A stretch of DNA of 64,000 nucleotides from Pusillimonas sp. UBA6240 (GCA_002441445.1 DJWC01000126.1:19183-83182), one strand, 5' to 3'. Positions 51,292 to 61,243 are shown, numbered from the stretch's first letter. A program made the numbers and translations. Notes: generated from the sequence alone by a model not told the origin.

Positions 51292-51521
51292 GCGACCCGC
51301 GTCAGCGTCCCGCCATTGGCCCGCGTCCGGCACCGAGTGCCGCGACCGCCTGGGTGCGGCGTGGCGAGGGGCAAGCATCCGCTTATTCCGCCCGGCTCAC
51401 CATTGATGTGACGCCCTCGCTGCGCGGGCGCATCAAGGTGGCAGCTTTCAAGCGCGGCGTGACCGCCGCCGCCATGCTGCGCGCATTGCTGGAGCACGAA
51501 TTCCCGGAGAGCAAGTCATGA
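51288..51521 (+). CDS. Small ParB-like/ribbon-helix-helix partner of ParA
   Basis: A 77-aa basic protein. The C-terminal half (Y-S-A-R-L-T-I-D-V-T-P, then R-I-K-V-A-A-F-K-R-G-V-T) looks like a ribbon-helix-helix DNA binder, as in ParG-type partners. It overlaps the parA stop by ATGA and is followed by DUF2840 with ATGA overlap, so the genes are co-translated. Confidence 0.75.
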   Translation: MSDPRQRPAIGPRPAPSAATAWVRRGEGQASAYSARLTIDVTPSLRGRIKVAAFKRGVTAAAMLRALLEHEFPESKS

Positions 51522-52042
51522 CGGCGTCACCTGTGCAGTCATCCATACCGCCGCTTGCGCAACCGCCCGTGCCGCTCACGCGCGTTGCGCTGGCGAGCGT
51601 CAGGCGGTACATTCGCATCCGGCTGCGCTTTGGCGCGCCACAGCGCATCGTGCGCCTGGACGACTATCGGCGTCTCGCTATCTTTCTGCCCGGCGCCGTC
51701 TGCTGTCGCTTGAGCTGGGCGGCCAATGCCTATGGCACGGTGGCCTGGACGCTGATCGTGATGCAGGCAGCCACGCCGTTGGATGCCATCCAGCGCATCG
51801 CCGGTGTCACGCCCGGTGCGCGCCTGCTGCTGCGCGTTGATGGCAAACCGCAGGTCAAAACCGTACTCGCGCTGATCGACGCGATTGAGGCGCAAGGCAT
51901 CGCGCCGGTGGCGGTTTCACCCACCTACTGGCGCACCGTGGCTAATCGGCTTGCGGTTCGGCAGGCACCGCCGGCCTACACGACCGAGCGGCATGCCGCC
52001 TACCTTGCGCGCCGCGCCTTCCAGGGAGATCGCCATGCGTAA
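51518..52042 (+). CDS. DUF2840 domain protein
   Basis: A 174-aa backbone protein. It shows I-R-I-R-L-R-F-G-A-P, then F-L-P-G-A-V-C-C-R-L-S-W-A-A-N-A-Y-G-T and P-G-A-R-L-L-L-R-V-D-G-K-P-Q-V-K, the DUF2840 set. Function unknown; regularly encoded between ParA and the TraF peptidase in Tn4371-like elements. It overlaps both neighbours by 4 and 8 nt. Confidence 0.85.
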   Translation: MTASPVQSSIPPLAQPPVPLTRVALASVRRYIRIRLRFGAPQRIVRLDDYRRLAIFLPGAVCCRLSWAANAYGTVAWTLIVMQAATPLDAIQRIAGVTPGARLLLRVDGKPQVKTVLALIDAIEAQGIAPVAVSPTYWRTVANRLAVRQAPPAYTTERHAAYLARRAFQGDRHA

Positions 52043-52625
52043 TGTCATGCACAACGGATTGCGCTTGTCCCGCCGACCCGCCTGGCGCATTCGCGCTGCG
52101 GTGCTCGCCGGCATGGCCGTGGGACTGGCGGCCATCTTCGCGCCCGGCCTGCTGCGCTCCGTCGCACCGACGGACGGCTTAGCCGCATACGCGCCGCGCC
52201 TGGTCTACAACGCCAGCGACAGCATGCCGCGTGGCTTCTATGCCATCCGCATGCAGCCGCCCAGCGTCGGTGATGCCGTCTTGGTACGCCTGTCTGCCGC
52301 CGCTGCGCGGCTGGCCGTCGAGCGCGGTTATCTGCCCGCTGGAGTGCCGCTCATCAAGCCGATTGTGGCGGGCTACGGCGACCATGTCTGCGTGCGCCAT
52401 GGCATTGTTCGCATCAATGGCCGCCTTCGCACATTGACGCTCACGCACGACAGCCAGGGCCGCCCGCTTGCGTCCTGGCCGGGCTGCCGGCTGCTCGGCC
52501 CGAACGAATGGTTCCTGCTCGGCACCGACCATTCGGCGTCTTTCGACAGCCGTTATTTCGGCCCTGTTTCGCACGCAGCGGTCTACGGCGTAGCCGTGCC
52601 GCTGTGGGTCTGGAGCGCGCCGTGA
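52035..52625 (+). CDS. traF: S26-family signal peptidase TraF (conjugative pilin processing)
   Basis: A 196-aa protein. One N-terminal transmembrane segment (A-V-L-A-G-M-A-V-G-L-A-A-I-F) anchors it. The catalytic Ser is in Y-N-A-S-D-S-M-P-R-G (Ser63) and the Lys in L-I-K-P-I-V-A-G-Y-G-D (Lys108), as in TraF of RP4. It matures the conjugative pilin in the periplasm. I use ATG 52035, which overlaps the DUF2840 stop. Confidence 0.88.
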   Translation: MRNVMHNGLRLSRRPAWRIRAAVLAGMAVGLAAIFAPGLLRSVAPTDGLAAYAPRLVYNASDSMPRGFYAIRMQPPSVGDAVLVRLSAAAARLAVERGYLPAGVPLIKPIVAGYGDHVCVRHGIVRINGRLRTLTLTHDSQGRPLASWPGCRLLGPNEWFLLGTDHSASFDSRYFGPVSHAAVYGVAVPLWVWSAP

Positions 52626-53083
52626 ACGGCAAGCGCTCGGGCCATCGCTTTACACACGGTCTGCACCGCGCCATGCGGCGCGAGCGCATGACGCAATGCC
52701 ACGCCGTTGCGGCAACCGCCGCATGCAATATGCGGCTTCCCGTGCAGGCGGCTTGCCCTCGACCCGACTCGCCGGTCACGCCACGCCCGCCCAGCCTACG
52801 GCCATCGCGTTGGCGTGACGCGCCCGGCATCGGCCGGGTCGGCGGATGGTCGCCGTCGCCTGGGCGACGACGAGGGGCGCGGAGTAGAGACGAGGGCAAG
52901 ATAAAAGGGCCAGCACGTGGTTGGCCGCAAAGCCTTGTCTGCACGTGTGGGGAGACGGCACGCTCGCCTGGGGCGCACGTGTCGTGGGGTGCCGCTTTGG
53001 TACATGAACTCTGGCTGCGCGGTGTGCTGTCTGCGCTTGTCTACGCCCGCCTTGCGGGGAGGTTGGTTGATGGCAAAAGCTGA
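52622..53083 (+). CDS. Possible small ORF between traF and the relaxase
   Basis: A 153-aa frame from GTG 52622 (overlapping the traF stop by GTGA) to 53083. The translation is rich in Arg, Pro and Cys with no recognisable domain, and its end overlaps the relaxase start. The tight coupling to traF is suggestive, but the composition looks like non-coding GC-rich sequence. I give it low weight. Confidence 0.25.
   Translation: MNGKRSGHRFTHGLHRAMRRERMTQCHAVAATAACNMRLPVQAACPRPDSPVTPRPPSLRPSRWRDAPGIGRVGGWSPSPGRRRGARSRDEGKIKGPARGWPQSLVCTCGETARSPGAHVSWGAALVHELWLRGVLSALVYARLAGRLVDGKS
52775..52819. repeat. Inverted repeat upstream of the relaxase gene, oriT candidate
   Basis: GTCACGCCA (52775-52783) and TGGCGTGAC (52811-52819) form a perfect 9-bp inverted repeat in the gap between traF and the relaxase. 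Relaxase nick sites are usually beside such repeats next to the relaxase gene. No nic consensus could be assigned. Confidence 0.35.
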
Positions 53084-55031
53084 TGACGACCATTTCCGGC
53101 CACGCCCAGGCGCGCCCCGTCAGCGCGGCGGCAGCGGCGAACGTTTTGTATCGCTGGTACTCCGCCATGTCTCTAAGGCAGGCCAGGCCGCTGGCCGTTC
53201 GACGCGTGGCAGCCAGTTCGGCCGGGGCCGGGTGGCGGCCCGACTGCGCAGCCGTACCCCGACGCTGCGCACCCGGCGCGTGGTCGTCAAATCCCGATTT
53301 GTGATGGTCAAGCCAGGTTCGGATGCCATTGCTGCGCACCTGCGTTATATCGAGCGCGATGGCGTGACCCGCGAAGGCGAGCGCGGTCAGGCTTATGGCA
53401 CCCAGATCGACGAGGCCGATACGCGGGCGTTTGCCGAGCGTTGCCAGCAGGATCGTCACCAATTCCGCTTCATCCTGTCGAGCGAAGATGCGGCGGAGAT
53501 CGGCGATCTGCGCGCCTTTACACGCACCTTCATGCAGCGCATGGAAGTCGATCTGCAGACTCGGCTGGATTGGGTTGCCGTAGATCACTGGGATACCGAT
53601 AATCCGCACACTCACATCGTGTTGCGCGGGCGCGCCGACAACGGCCAGGACCTGGTCATCGCACCGGAGTACATGAGTCACGGGATGCGCGAGCGCGCCG
53701 CCGAACTGGCGACCGAATGGCTCGGACCGCGAACCGAACGCGAGATCGCCGACACCTTGCAGTGGGAGGTCCAGCAGGAGCGGTTCACGACACTGGATCG
53801 TTCGCTGCTGCGCATGGCGGTGGAGGCCGACCCGATGGGCGTCTCAAACTTGCGGGGCGATTCGCCTTATCAGCGTGCGCTGGCGGCCCGCTTGCAGCAC
53901 CTGGCGGGCATGGGCCTGGCGCACCAGATGGATGAAGGCCGTTATCAGCTTGACGAGAAAATGGAAGCCACCTTGCGACGCTTGGGCGAACGTGGCGACA
54001 TCCTGCGCGCAATGCATCGGGCCATGCGCGGCCAGGCGCGCGAATGCGTGATCGAATCCGGGCCGGAACTGCGCCAACCTCTTATCGGCTGCATCGCCGA
54101 CAAAGGGCTTGCCAACGAACTCTACGACAAGGGCTATATCGTGATCGACGGTGTGGACGGTCGGGCGCATTATCTTGCGCTGCAGCCTGGCATGGTACTG
54201 GCGGACTTCCCGATCGAAGGCATTGTCGAGGTGTGGCCCATCTCGGAAAGCGCAGCCGATAAGAACATTGAACGGTCAGCACGCGACGGCATCTACCGCC
54301 CAGCCGTCCACCTGGCCGAACTGGAAAAGTGGCAAGCCAAGAAAAGCCCGGGCAAAGGTCAGGCGCGCCTGCCCAGCCCCAAGGCCATCGTGCGCTCGCA
54401 TGTGATGCGCCTCGAAAGCCTGCGCCGCGCCGAGATTGTCGAGCGTATGGACGAGGACACTTGGAAGGTGCCCGCTGATCTCATCAAGCGAGGCCGTGAG
54501 CACGACCTGAAAATGCGCCATGGCATCAATGTCACGGTGCGCTCGCACTTGCCGCTGGCGCGCCAGATCGACGCGCTGGGCGCGACCTGGCTGGACCGCA
54601 AGCTGATCGACGGCGGCAAGGAGTTGACGGGTGAAGGGTTTGGTGGCGAGGTGCGGCAAGCCATGCAGGCGCGTGCCGCCTACCTTGAGGAGCAAGGGCT
54701 GGCCCGGCGCCAGGGTGAGCGCGTCATTGTCGCGCGCGGGCTGCTCAATACCTTGCGCGAGCGGGAAGTGGCCGCGGTGGCTCAGAGAATCGCCATCCAG
54801 ACGGGGCTGGCGTACCAGCAGATGGGCGAGGACGGCCAGGCCAGCGGCGTGTACCGGCGCTCCGTGATCCTAGCGAGCGGCCGCTACGCCATGCTGGATG
54901 ACGGGCTCGGTTTCACATTGGTGCCGTGGCGGCCGGTCCTGGCGCAGCGTCTGGGCGAATCCATGTCGGTATCCATCGAGGCCGGCCGGGCGACTTTGGG
55001 TTTTGGTAGACAGCGAAGCTTGGTAGTGTAA
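53070..55031 (+). CDS. VirD2-like relaxase (DUF3363 family)
   Basis: A 653-aa protein. The relaxase domain has a three-histidine metal site: His173 in D-H-W-D and His180/His182 in P-H-T-H-I-V. The nucleophile Tyr is likely in the N-terminal part (L-R-Y-I-E-R-D-G near residue 93). The C-terminal DUF3363 region covers the last 300 residues. It would nick oriT and pilot the strand into the TraG/Trb channel. ATG 53070 has GGGGAGG upstream. After its stop the sequence changes abruptly to AT-rich cargo. Confidence 0.9.
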   Translation: MAKADDDHFRPRPGAPRQRGGSGERFVSLVLRHVSKAGQAAGRSTRGSQFGRGRVAARLRSRTPTLRTRRVVVKSRFVMVKPGSDAIAAHLRYIERDGVTREGERGQAYGTQIDEADTRAFAERCQQDRHQFRFILSSEDAAEIGDLRAFTRTFMQRMEVDLQTRLDWVAVDHWDTDNPHTHIVLRGRADNGQDLVIAPEYMSHGMRERAAELATEWLGPRTEREIADTLQWEVQQERFTTLDRSLLRMAVEADPMGVSNLRGDSPYQRALAARLQHLAGMGLAHQMDEGRYQLDEKMEATLRRLGERGDILRAMHRAMRGQARECVIESGPELRQPLIGCIADKGLANELYDKGYIVIDGVDGRAHYLALQPGMVLADFPIEGIVEVWPISESAADKNIERSARDGIYRPAVHLAELEKWQAKKSPGKGQARLPSPKAIVRSHVMRLESLRRAEIVERMDEDTWKVPADLIKRGREHDLKMRHGINVTVRSHLPLARQIDALGATWLDRKLIDGGKELTGEGFGGEVRQAMQARAAYLEEQGLARRQGERVIVARGLLNTLREREVAAVAQRIAIQTGLAYQQMGEDGQASGVYRRSVILASGRYAMLDDGLGFTLVPWRPVLAQRLGESMSVSIEAGRATLGFGRQRSLVV

Positions 55032-55598
55032 AGCTCTTAAGGACTCAAAACCAACACGAACGAGAATTAGTAAAGAGATTTATACGACTGAATTTTCTAT
55101 ACTTCCATATTCTCCGTACGTAAGCGGGCTGAGCCAATGAGACAATCTATGTGAATGGATTGCGCCGAATATTCTAAGGATTCTCCTATTCGATAGAAGC
55201 TAGACGTGCACTGCGCAACAGACCATTTTCTTCTAAGACGGGATAGGAAATAGATACGAACAGTGAATTTATCTGCTTTAGGTCTCGGATGGTGTCGAGA
55301 TGAAGTGAACTGGTCTTCATGCTGAGCGCTTCAACGCATAGAGCTCCAAATAAAAGCGCCGGTGTGTGTGGACTTCTAGACTAAATGTCTTTACAACGTT
55401 GCCTCCCCGGATATAAACATTATTTCGTTTCTCGGACTCGGAACAGTACGTAGACACAATGATTCTCCGACGAAACTGTCCTGAGCGTTCCTCTCCTTAT
55501 TTCCGTTGAAGTAGGAGAGGAACTCCTATCTCATAGAGACATGTCCTTGAACTGCCAGAGTCATGTACATGTCTCTATGTTGAGCGCGCAATAAACAT
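55032..55598. other. 567-nt AT-rich gap at the cargo boundary
   Basis: No gene is supported. The base composition falls sharply after the relaxase stop. Near its end is a 13-bp inverted repeat, CATAGAGACATGT (55532-55544) with ACATGTCTCTATG (55567-55579), between the cargo edge and the tctA stop; it could be a terminator of the tctBA operon or a cargo end. Confidence 0.5.
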
Positions 55599-57116
55599 TC
55601 ATAGGCTGGACGGCTCCTCCTGCACCTCCGATGGTTTTGGACGGTTGCGCAGGCGCTTATATGCGACGGTGGCCAGCATCAATATAGTTACGGCCATAAA
55701 GCTACCACTTAAGGGGCGCTCAAAGAAGGTAAAAGCATCTCCCCGCGAGAGTAATAGTGCGCGCCGGAAGTTTTCCTCCATCATAGGGCCAAGGATGAAT
55801 CCCATGAGCAAAGGCGCGGGCTGGAAACCCAAAGACGCTGCCACATAGCCAAATATGCCAATAAATAGGACGACGCTGACATCAAATAAATTGTTGTTCG
55901 TACTATATACGCCGATGGCAATGAGAAAAAGCACTGTTGGATAAATTAGACGATAAGGCACCGACAGCAACTTCACCCAGACGCCGATCAAGGGAATATT
56001 GAGCACCAATAACATCAAATTGCCCAACCAGAAGCTGACCAGTAGCCCCCAGAACATGGCCGGGTATTCCACCATCAACTGAGGGCCCGGTGTAATGTTG
56101 TGAATCATCAATGCACCCAGCATGAGTGCCATCACCGCATCGCCTGGAATTCCAAGGGTAAGCGTTGGGATAAAAGCGGTAATTGCTGCAGAGCTATTGG
56201 CCGATTCAGGGCCTGATACACCTTCCATGGCACCCCGACCAAAGCGCTCAGGAGAGTGCGACGCTTTCTTCTCCGTTGCATACGACATGAATGACGCCAT
56301 AGTGCCGCCCGCGCCCGGTAGAATGCCCAGCGCAGAACCGATGACTGAGCCGCGAGCTATGGATGGCATCGCCTTGCGTATTTCCCCTTTTCCAGGCCGA
56401 ACGGACTGTCCACCGATTCCTTTCGTCAGTAAGGTGCCTTCCCCCAGGTTTGCAGCGTTGGACAGTACATCCGTGATTCCAAACAAACCCATTGCTAAGG
56501 CTACCAATGCTATTCCATCCTGTAACTCGGGTATGCCAAAGTCAAAGCGTGCAACACCGCTGTTCACGTCTGTTCCAACTACACCGAAAATGAGCCCGAC
56601 AACTACTGATGCAATTCCCTTGAGAGGAGAACCACTGGTCAGCGTGGAGGCCGCAAGTAAGCCCATCAACATGAGGGCGAAATATTCAGACGGCCCAAAC
56701 AAAAAGGCTACGTCTACCAGCATCGGACTGAAAAACATCATGAGCACGATGCCGACACACACGCCGACGAAGGATGCAAACATGGCCATGAAAATTGCTT
56801 GGCCTCCCTTGCCTTGACGTGCCAGCGGGTTACCGTCAACACATACCACGGCATGTGACGCTGTGCCTGGTAGGTTAAGTAAGATAGAAGTCGTGGCGCC
56901 ACCGAAGCTGGTGCCATAGTACAGTCCCGCCAACATCAATAATGCGCCCGTTGGATCGAGTCCATACGTTATTGGCAACAGCATCGATATCGCGGCCAAC
57001 GCGCCAATCCCCGGCAGCACGCCGATAAGATTGCCTAGTACAACGCCCACGAAAGCATACATCAGGTTGTGTAGGGAAAAGGCTGTCTGAAAGCCCAGTA
57101 TAAGATTATCTATCAT
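55599..57116 (-). CDS. tctA: Tripartite tricarboxylate transporter large permease TctA
   Basis: A 505-aa membrane protein with about 10-12 hydrophobic segments. It has G-V-L-P-G-I-G-A-L-A-A-I-S and G-T-S-F-G-G-A-T-T-S-I-L-L-N-L-P-G near the N-terminus, and G-I-P-G-D-A-V-M-A-L in the second half, all TctA landmarks. It imports citrate-like or other carboxylic acids with TctB and a periplasmic TctC/Bug protein. No tctC is found beside it. It lies 18 nt downstream of tctB. Confidence 0.92.
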   Translation of the reverse strand: MIDNLILGFQTAFSLHNLMYAFVGVVLGNLIGVLPGIGALAAISMLLPITYGLDPTGALLMLAGLYYGTSFGGATTSILLNLPGTASHAVVCVDGNPLARQGKGGQAIFMAMFASFVGVCVGIVLMMFFSPMLVDVAFLFGPSEYFALMLMGLLAASTLTSGSPLKGIASVVVGLIFGVVGTDVNSGVARFDFGIPELQDGIALVALAMGLFGITDVLSNAANLGEGTLLTKGIGGQSVRPGKGEIRKAMPSIARGSVIGSALGILPGAGGTMASFMSYATEKKASHSPERFGRGAMEGVSGPESANSSAAITAFIPTLTLGIPGDAVMALMLGALMIHNITPGPQLMVEYPAMFWGLLVSFWLGNLMLLVLNIPLIGVWVKLLSVPYRLIYPTVLFLIAIGVYSTNNNLFDVSVVLFIGIFGYVAASLGFQPAPLLMGFILGPMMEENFRRALLLSRGDAFTFFERPLSGSFMAVTILMLATVAYKRLRNRPKPSEVQEEPSSL

Positions 57117-57134
57117 GTTGGCTCGCCTTTATAC

Positions 57135-57602
57135 TCAACCCCAAGAAAATAGTGGAAACTGCAACTGCAGACCGTAATGAAAAGCGGCAATTGCGAATGC
57201 GACAACTCCCACTGCGAGCCAAAAACTGGCTTTTACAGAGTTCTTCGGATCGCCCAATGCCGAACCGAGTATCAGCACGAATGTTGCGGGAACGAGGCCG
57301 CCGTACTTCCCCACCACAATGAAAGCGATGACGCTACCAACCGCAGCGCCCCAAGGTCTAAGGCGACGGCGCACTATTACTGCAAACGGCTCACGCTCAA
57401 CATCTGCGCGTATCTCATCGGGCGAATCAGGGGTAACTGCAATCAGTATGCCGATGAGGGCCAAAAGAATGCCCAGTAGTAGCGGGAAGTAGCCAGGTCC
57501 CATGCGGGCCATAGTGCCCATACCGTAATCCAAGCTACCCAATGCGGTGGCCACGCCGATAAGAAGCATGAACCCTGCAGAGTAATATTTTTGCTTATGC
57601 AT
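57135..57602 (-). CDS. tctB: Tripartite tricarboxylate transporter small permease TctB
   Basis: A 155-aa protein with four hydrophobic segments; G-M-G-T-M-A-R-M-G-P-G-Y-F-P is the TctB signature near residue 28. It is first in the tctB-tctA pair. A TctC binding protein would be expected upstream, but the upstream gap and the next gene on the other strand do not encode one. Confidence 0.85.
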   Translation of the reverse strand: MHKQKYYSAGFMLLIGVATALGSLDYGMGTMARMGPGYFPLLLGILLALIGILIAVTPDSPDEIRADVEREPFAVIVRRRLRPWGAAVGSVIAFIVVGKYGGLVPATFVLILGSALGDPKNSVKASFWLAVGVVAFAIAAFHYGLQLQFPLFSWG

Positions 57603-57851
57603 CGATCTCCTCGTCTTTATAGTGCCGTCTTCCAGGACTATTTGTGGCCGCTGTTCGGGCAGCCGAAAAGGTAAGGATATAGAAGGGATAAAAGACTGTG
57701 GCTAACCATTTCCTAACATTTTGGTCATGTTTAGGATTGCCATCGAAGGGCATAGCTCAAGGCGTTAAGATGGAGACACGCCTTCATGAGCAGCGGCCTG
57801 AGTTCGGAGGGCAGTTGGTGCGGTTTACCGTCAGAAAATTCAAATTTGTAA

Positions 57852-58460
57852 ATGATGTGTTCCATGAAGGAAGTCGATCGCGATATTTTTCTCCTTATCA
57901 ATGCTGCAAATGACGTGAATAGCCCGTTGGTGGTTTTCGCATATGCGATGGCAAAGTATTTGATCTATGCTGTGCCCTTCGGTATCACTTGGCTTTGGGT
58001 CAGGGGCGATGATACTGAGAGAAGAGGAGCTCAGATGCTATTGATCGCGGTTCTCACCGCGATATCTTTAAGTTGGTCCATCGGCCTACTATTTCCAGTT
58101 GACCGCCCGTTTCTTGAGCCAATAGGCCACAACCTATTGACCCATCGTCCAAGCCCCTCATTTCCTAGCAATCACGGACTGGTCATGTTTACTTGTGCCT
58201 GGTCTTTGCTTTTGATGTCGTATAAATGGCAGGCTACTGTCGCTGGCACTAGTGGTCTACTGATAGCTTGGTCGCGCATCTATCTCGGTATTCATTGGCC
58301 ATCTGATATGGTGGGTGCTTTGTTTATTGCATTGGTGGCTGCATTCCTCGCCAGGTTTGCTGATCGTTGCGCCGGGGAAAGCCTTCTGCCTATAGCCGTT
58401 GGGGCGTACCAGATGTGTGTGCTTAAACCCATATCAAACGTTCGAAAGCGCTTCATGTGA
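57852..58460 (+). CDS. PAP2-family membrane phosphatase
   Basis: A 202-aa protein with about five hydrophobic segments. The three phosphatase motifs are V-D-R-P-F-L, P-S-F-P-S-N-H-G and S-R-I-Y-L-G-I-H-W-P-S-D, with the catalytic His in the latter two. It resembles undecaprenyl-diphosphate phosphatases (BcrC) and lipid A-phosphate enzymes. A second start at 57864 (M-K-E-V-D-R-D-I-F) is possible. An imperfect dyad at about 57714-57737 (CCTAACAT/ATGTTTAGG) upstream could be a response-regulator site. Confidence 0.85.
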   Translation: MMCSMKEVDRDIFLLINAANDVNSPLVVFAYAMAKYLIYAVPFGITWLWVRGDDTERRGAQMLLIAVLTAISLSWSIGLLFPVDRPFLEPIGHNLLTHRPSPSFPSNHGLVMFTCAWSLLLMSYKWQATVAGTSGLLIAWSRIYLGIHWPSDMVGALFIALVAAFLARFADRCAGESLLPIAVGAYQMCVLKPISNVRKRFM

Positions 58461-58562
58461 GTTTTTTATAGCGGGAGTGATTCCAGTGTGAGCTTCTGGC
58501 TATACGGTTGGGCAGTGGTTAATATTCTGCTTGTGCTCGAAGAGAAGTGACGCGTACCAACC

Positions 58563-59936
58563 TTATAGATTTAACTTTGGATCAAGCGGCAGTGATACGA
58601 CTACACACAACCCCGGTTGAGCATCAGAAAAGGAAAGAGCGCCACCGTGCAAACCGACAATGCTCTTTACACTGGTTAAACCCAGACCATAGCCTTCCGA
58701 AGATGGGTCCGACCGATAAAAATGCTTTCCCAGATGCTCATATTCGGTAGGAGGCAGCCCAGTTCCGTCATCCCTGATAGTAATAAGTGCAGTACGTTCC
58801 TGCTTAGTTACGCCAACTACGACCCGATTGGCGGCAAACTTTACCGCATTGTCGATCAGATTAGTCAACGCGCTGGCAAGCAAATTTACGTCGCCATGAA
58901 GCGTAACGTTGTCCAGCTTCGTACGATGTAACGAAACTCCTTTTTCTTCCGCTAATGTCTCATACATTTCCATAACGTCGGTAACGATGACGTCAAGATC
59001 GCAAGACTTGAACGAACGACGTTGTATGCCAGCTTCCATCTCGGCAATTTGCAGAAGTTTTTCGAGCAATACATTGAGACGCTCGATATCTGCTATGGCA
59101 TGTTGGTTGGCCTCCAGCATTTCCGCCATAGATGCGCCCGGCCGCTGCACCGTTCGCAGCGCACCCATAATACGAGTCAGTGGAGTACGAAGGTTATGCG
59201 CAATGGTATCTGATATGTGTCTGGCGCTCTTCATTAGAAGTTCAATCCTGTCTAACATTGTGTTGATGTCGCGATTAAGTAGGGTGAACTCGTCTTCCCC
59301 TGTTGGGGTAGAAACGCGTTTAGAGAGTTGACCGGCACCAATCTGCTGCGTTGTTTGCCGAATATGGCTAACGCGGTACGCCAGTTCTCGTCTAAATATG
59401 TATGTTCCCAAAACGACCAGAAGGGCGGCTAAAATAATAGCCGCTACCGTTGCTTGGCCGATTAATAAGGTAATGTCGCTCATCTCGCTTAAATCATGTC
59501 CTACGACCAATGTTTCTCCCCCGGGCAGGGTTTGGATTTTTAGATGGCCACGGGTAGGGATGCCATCTTGTATAATTTCACCTTCAAAAACGCCGGTATA
59601 TGTCGAGTTAGACGGTGGGGACTTGTCCAAGTTTCCGGCTACCTTCTGGCCATCTTTATCAAGAAGCAGGTAGATTTCTCTGTCAGAATCGATCCGATCC
59701 GAAAGTGTCAGTTCAATAGCCGATATGAGTGCGTTGCGGCCACCTTCTTCATAAATCACCTCTAAACGTTGGGCGGCCGCTGTTATCTGGCGTGTGTATT
59801 CAGTACGTAAAGCGCCGATGAATTGAAAGTATATGAATACGATCAATATCACTGTTGTTAGAATCGCCAGCAATCCATAATTCAACGTCAAGCGAAAAGA
59901 GATGGAATTCCACAGTCTTTGAAAAAACTGGGTCAT
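58563..59936 (-). CDS. Sensor histidine kinase
   Basis: A 457-aa inner-membrane kinase. TM1 is about residues 20-40, then a ~115-residue periplasmic domain, TM2 about 158-180, HAMP about 185-235, and an H-box I-S-D-T-I-A-H-N-L-R-T-P-L with His247. The ATPase part has N-L-I-D-N-A-V-K-F, D-D-G-T-G-L-P and G-L-G-L-T-S-V. It is preceded by its response regulator with a 4-nt overlap (59933-59936). The signal is unknown; the PAP2 phosphatase and the transporter are its likely regulon. Confidence 0.9.
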   Translation of the reverse strand: MTQFFQRLWNSISFRLTLNYGLLAILTTVILIVFIYFQFIGALRTEYTRQITAAAQRLEVIYEEGGRNALISAIELTLSDRIDSDREIYLLLDKDGQKVAGNLDKSPPSNSTYTGVFEGEIIQDGIPTRGHLKIQTLPGGETLVVGHDLSEMSDITLLIGQATVAAIILAALLVVLGTYIFRRELAYRVSHIRQTTQQIGAGQLSKRVSTPTGEDEFTLLNRDINTMLDRIELLMKSARHISDTIAHNLRTPLTRIMGALRTVQRPGASMAEMLEANQHAIADIERLNVLLEKLLQIAEMEAGIQRRSFKSCDLDVIVTDVMEMYETLAEEKGVSLHRTKLDNVTLHGDVNLLASALTNLIDNAVKFAANRVVVGVTKQERTALITIRDDGTGLPPTEYEHLGKHFYRSDPSSEGYGLGLTSVKSIVGLHGGALSFSDAQPGLCVVVSLPLDPKLNL

Positions 59937-60646
59937 TTTTTTTCTGGCTCCGTAAAGCTGGGATCCTGTGCATCAGAAAGGGTGTATCCCGCTCCACGTA
60001 TAGTATGGATTAATGGGGTTGTAGACACGGAATCTATCTTGCGGCGCAGTCTGCTAACTTGAACGTCAATAACATTCGATTGAGCGTCAAAGCTGTAGCC
60101 CCAGATCGTTTCAAGCAGCATTGTTCTCGTCACGACCCTGTGAGCGTTAAGCATCAGATAGACCAATAAACGGAACTCTTGCGGCTGCAAGGAAATTGAT
60201 ATTCCGGCACGTTGCACTTTTTGTGTTGTGACATTAACCGACAGATCGGCAATCCGAAGCTCTTTAATATCCAGATCAGGGCGCGTTCGCCTGACCAGGG
60301 CATCCAGTCTAGCGACCAGCTCGGAAAAGGAGAACGGTTTGACCAGATAGTCATCACCACCTGCTCGTAAACCGTCAACCCGATCGTCAACAGCCGACAA
60401 TGCGCTGAGCACCAAGACTGGAGTTTTTTTTCCCAGCGCTCTTAACGTGGATAGTATTGAAAGGCCATCTACATTATTAGGCAATATTCGATCCAAAATG
60501 ATAATGTCCCATTGGTCCTTCATGGAATTTTCTAGGCCACTCGCTCCATCCATGCTAACGGTAACTACGTGTCCTAACTCCGTCAGGCCATTAGCAAGAT
60601 AGCGAGCGTTAGCTTGATCATCCTCAATAATCAGACACTGCCACAT
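59933..60646 (-). CDS. OmpR/PhoB-family response regulator
   Basis: A 237-aa regulator. The receiver domain has acidic residues I-I-E-D-D, phospho-acceptor Asp52 in I-I-L-D-R-I-L-P and Lys in V-K-P-F-S. The C-terminal winged helix has S-L-Q-P-Q-E-F-R-L-L and V-S-R-L-R-R-K-I-D. I start it at M-W-Q-C-L-I-I-E-D-D (complement of 60644-60646); the open frame runs 40 codons upstream without family similarity. It is upstream of the kinase gene. Confidence 0.9.
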   Translation of the reverse strand: MWQCLIIEDDQANARYLANGLTELGHVVTVSMDGASGLENSMKDQWDIIILDRILPNNVDGLSILSTLRALGKKTPVLVLSALSAVDDRVDGLRAGGDDYLVKPFSFSELVARLDALVRRTRPDLDIKELRIADLSVNVTTQKVQRAGISISLQPQEFRLLVYLMLNAHRVVTRTMLLETIWGYSFDAQSNVIDVQVSRLRRKIDSVSTTPLIHTIRGAGYTLSDAQDPSFTEPEKK

Positions 60647-61243
60647 ATGTATTTCCGAGTGAGAGAGCGAGTGCGCTCCTTGAAAATTGGAGGAAGCATT
60701 TCTCAGGTCACACGCCTTTTCCATGCTGCTTTCGGAGACCATATCACCCCATGCAGATCGACTCAAGACGCCAGTATTACTACGATCATGTTTTATATGT
60801 CTGCGCTAACAGAGGATCAAGAGTATGCGAGATGCTCACGTACTGCCTCTCTAAGCAAAAGTTTTTCAATAAGGCATGCCGCCTTCTTGAGACTGTGAGG
60901 GTCGCTCAGTACAGACTTGAAAGGAACCTTCGCAAGGCAGAGCGGCGTACCTTGCGGTTCTTGCCTGCCCATTTCATGACCAAATAGTTAGGTATCTGTA
61001 ATGCTTTCAAGGCTCGTTTTGACTAATATGACTCAAAATCTAACCTGAAATGGTTGTTTCCTTACATGGGAAGACTGCATAGTGGGTATTCATGTCAATT
61101 CGGCTCTGGACCGAGATCAGCGCATTTGTAGGCAGATAAGTTTCTACGACTTAGTTGAGCTAATGATGTTTGGGAGGTTATCTTTCAACCAGTCATCTAA
61201 GCTCCGGATTGCCTCATTGAATCTCCCCTTGAGGGATAAAAAG
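60647..61243. other. Gap of ~600 nt with no clear gene
   Basis: Short frames occur but none has a convincing start or domain. The region presumably holds the promoter of the two-component operon and that of the next + strand gene. Confidence 0.4.
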
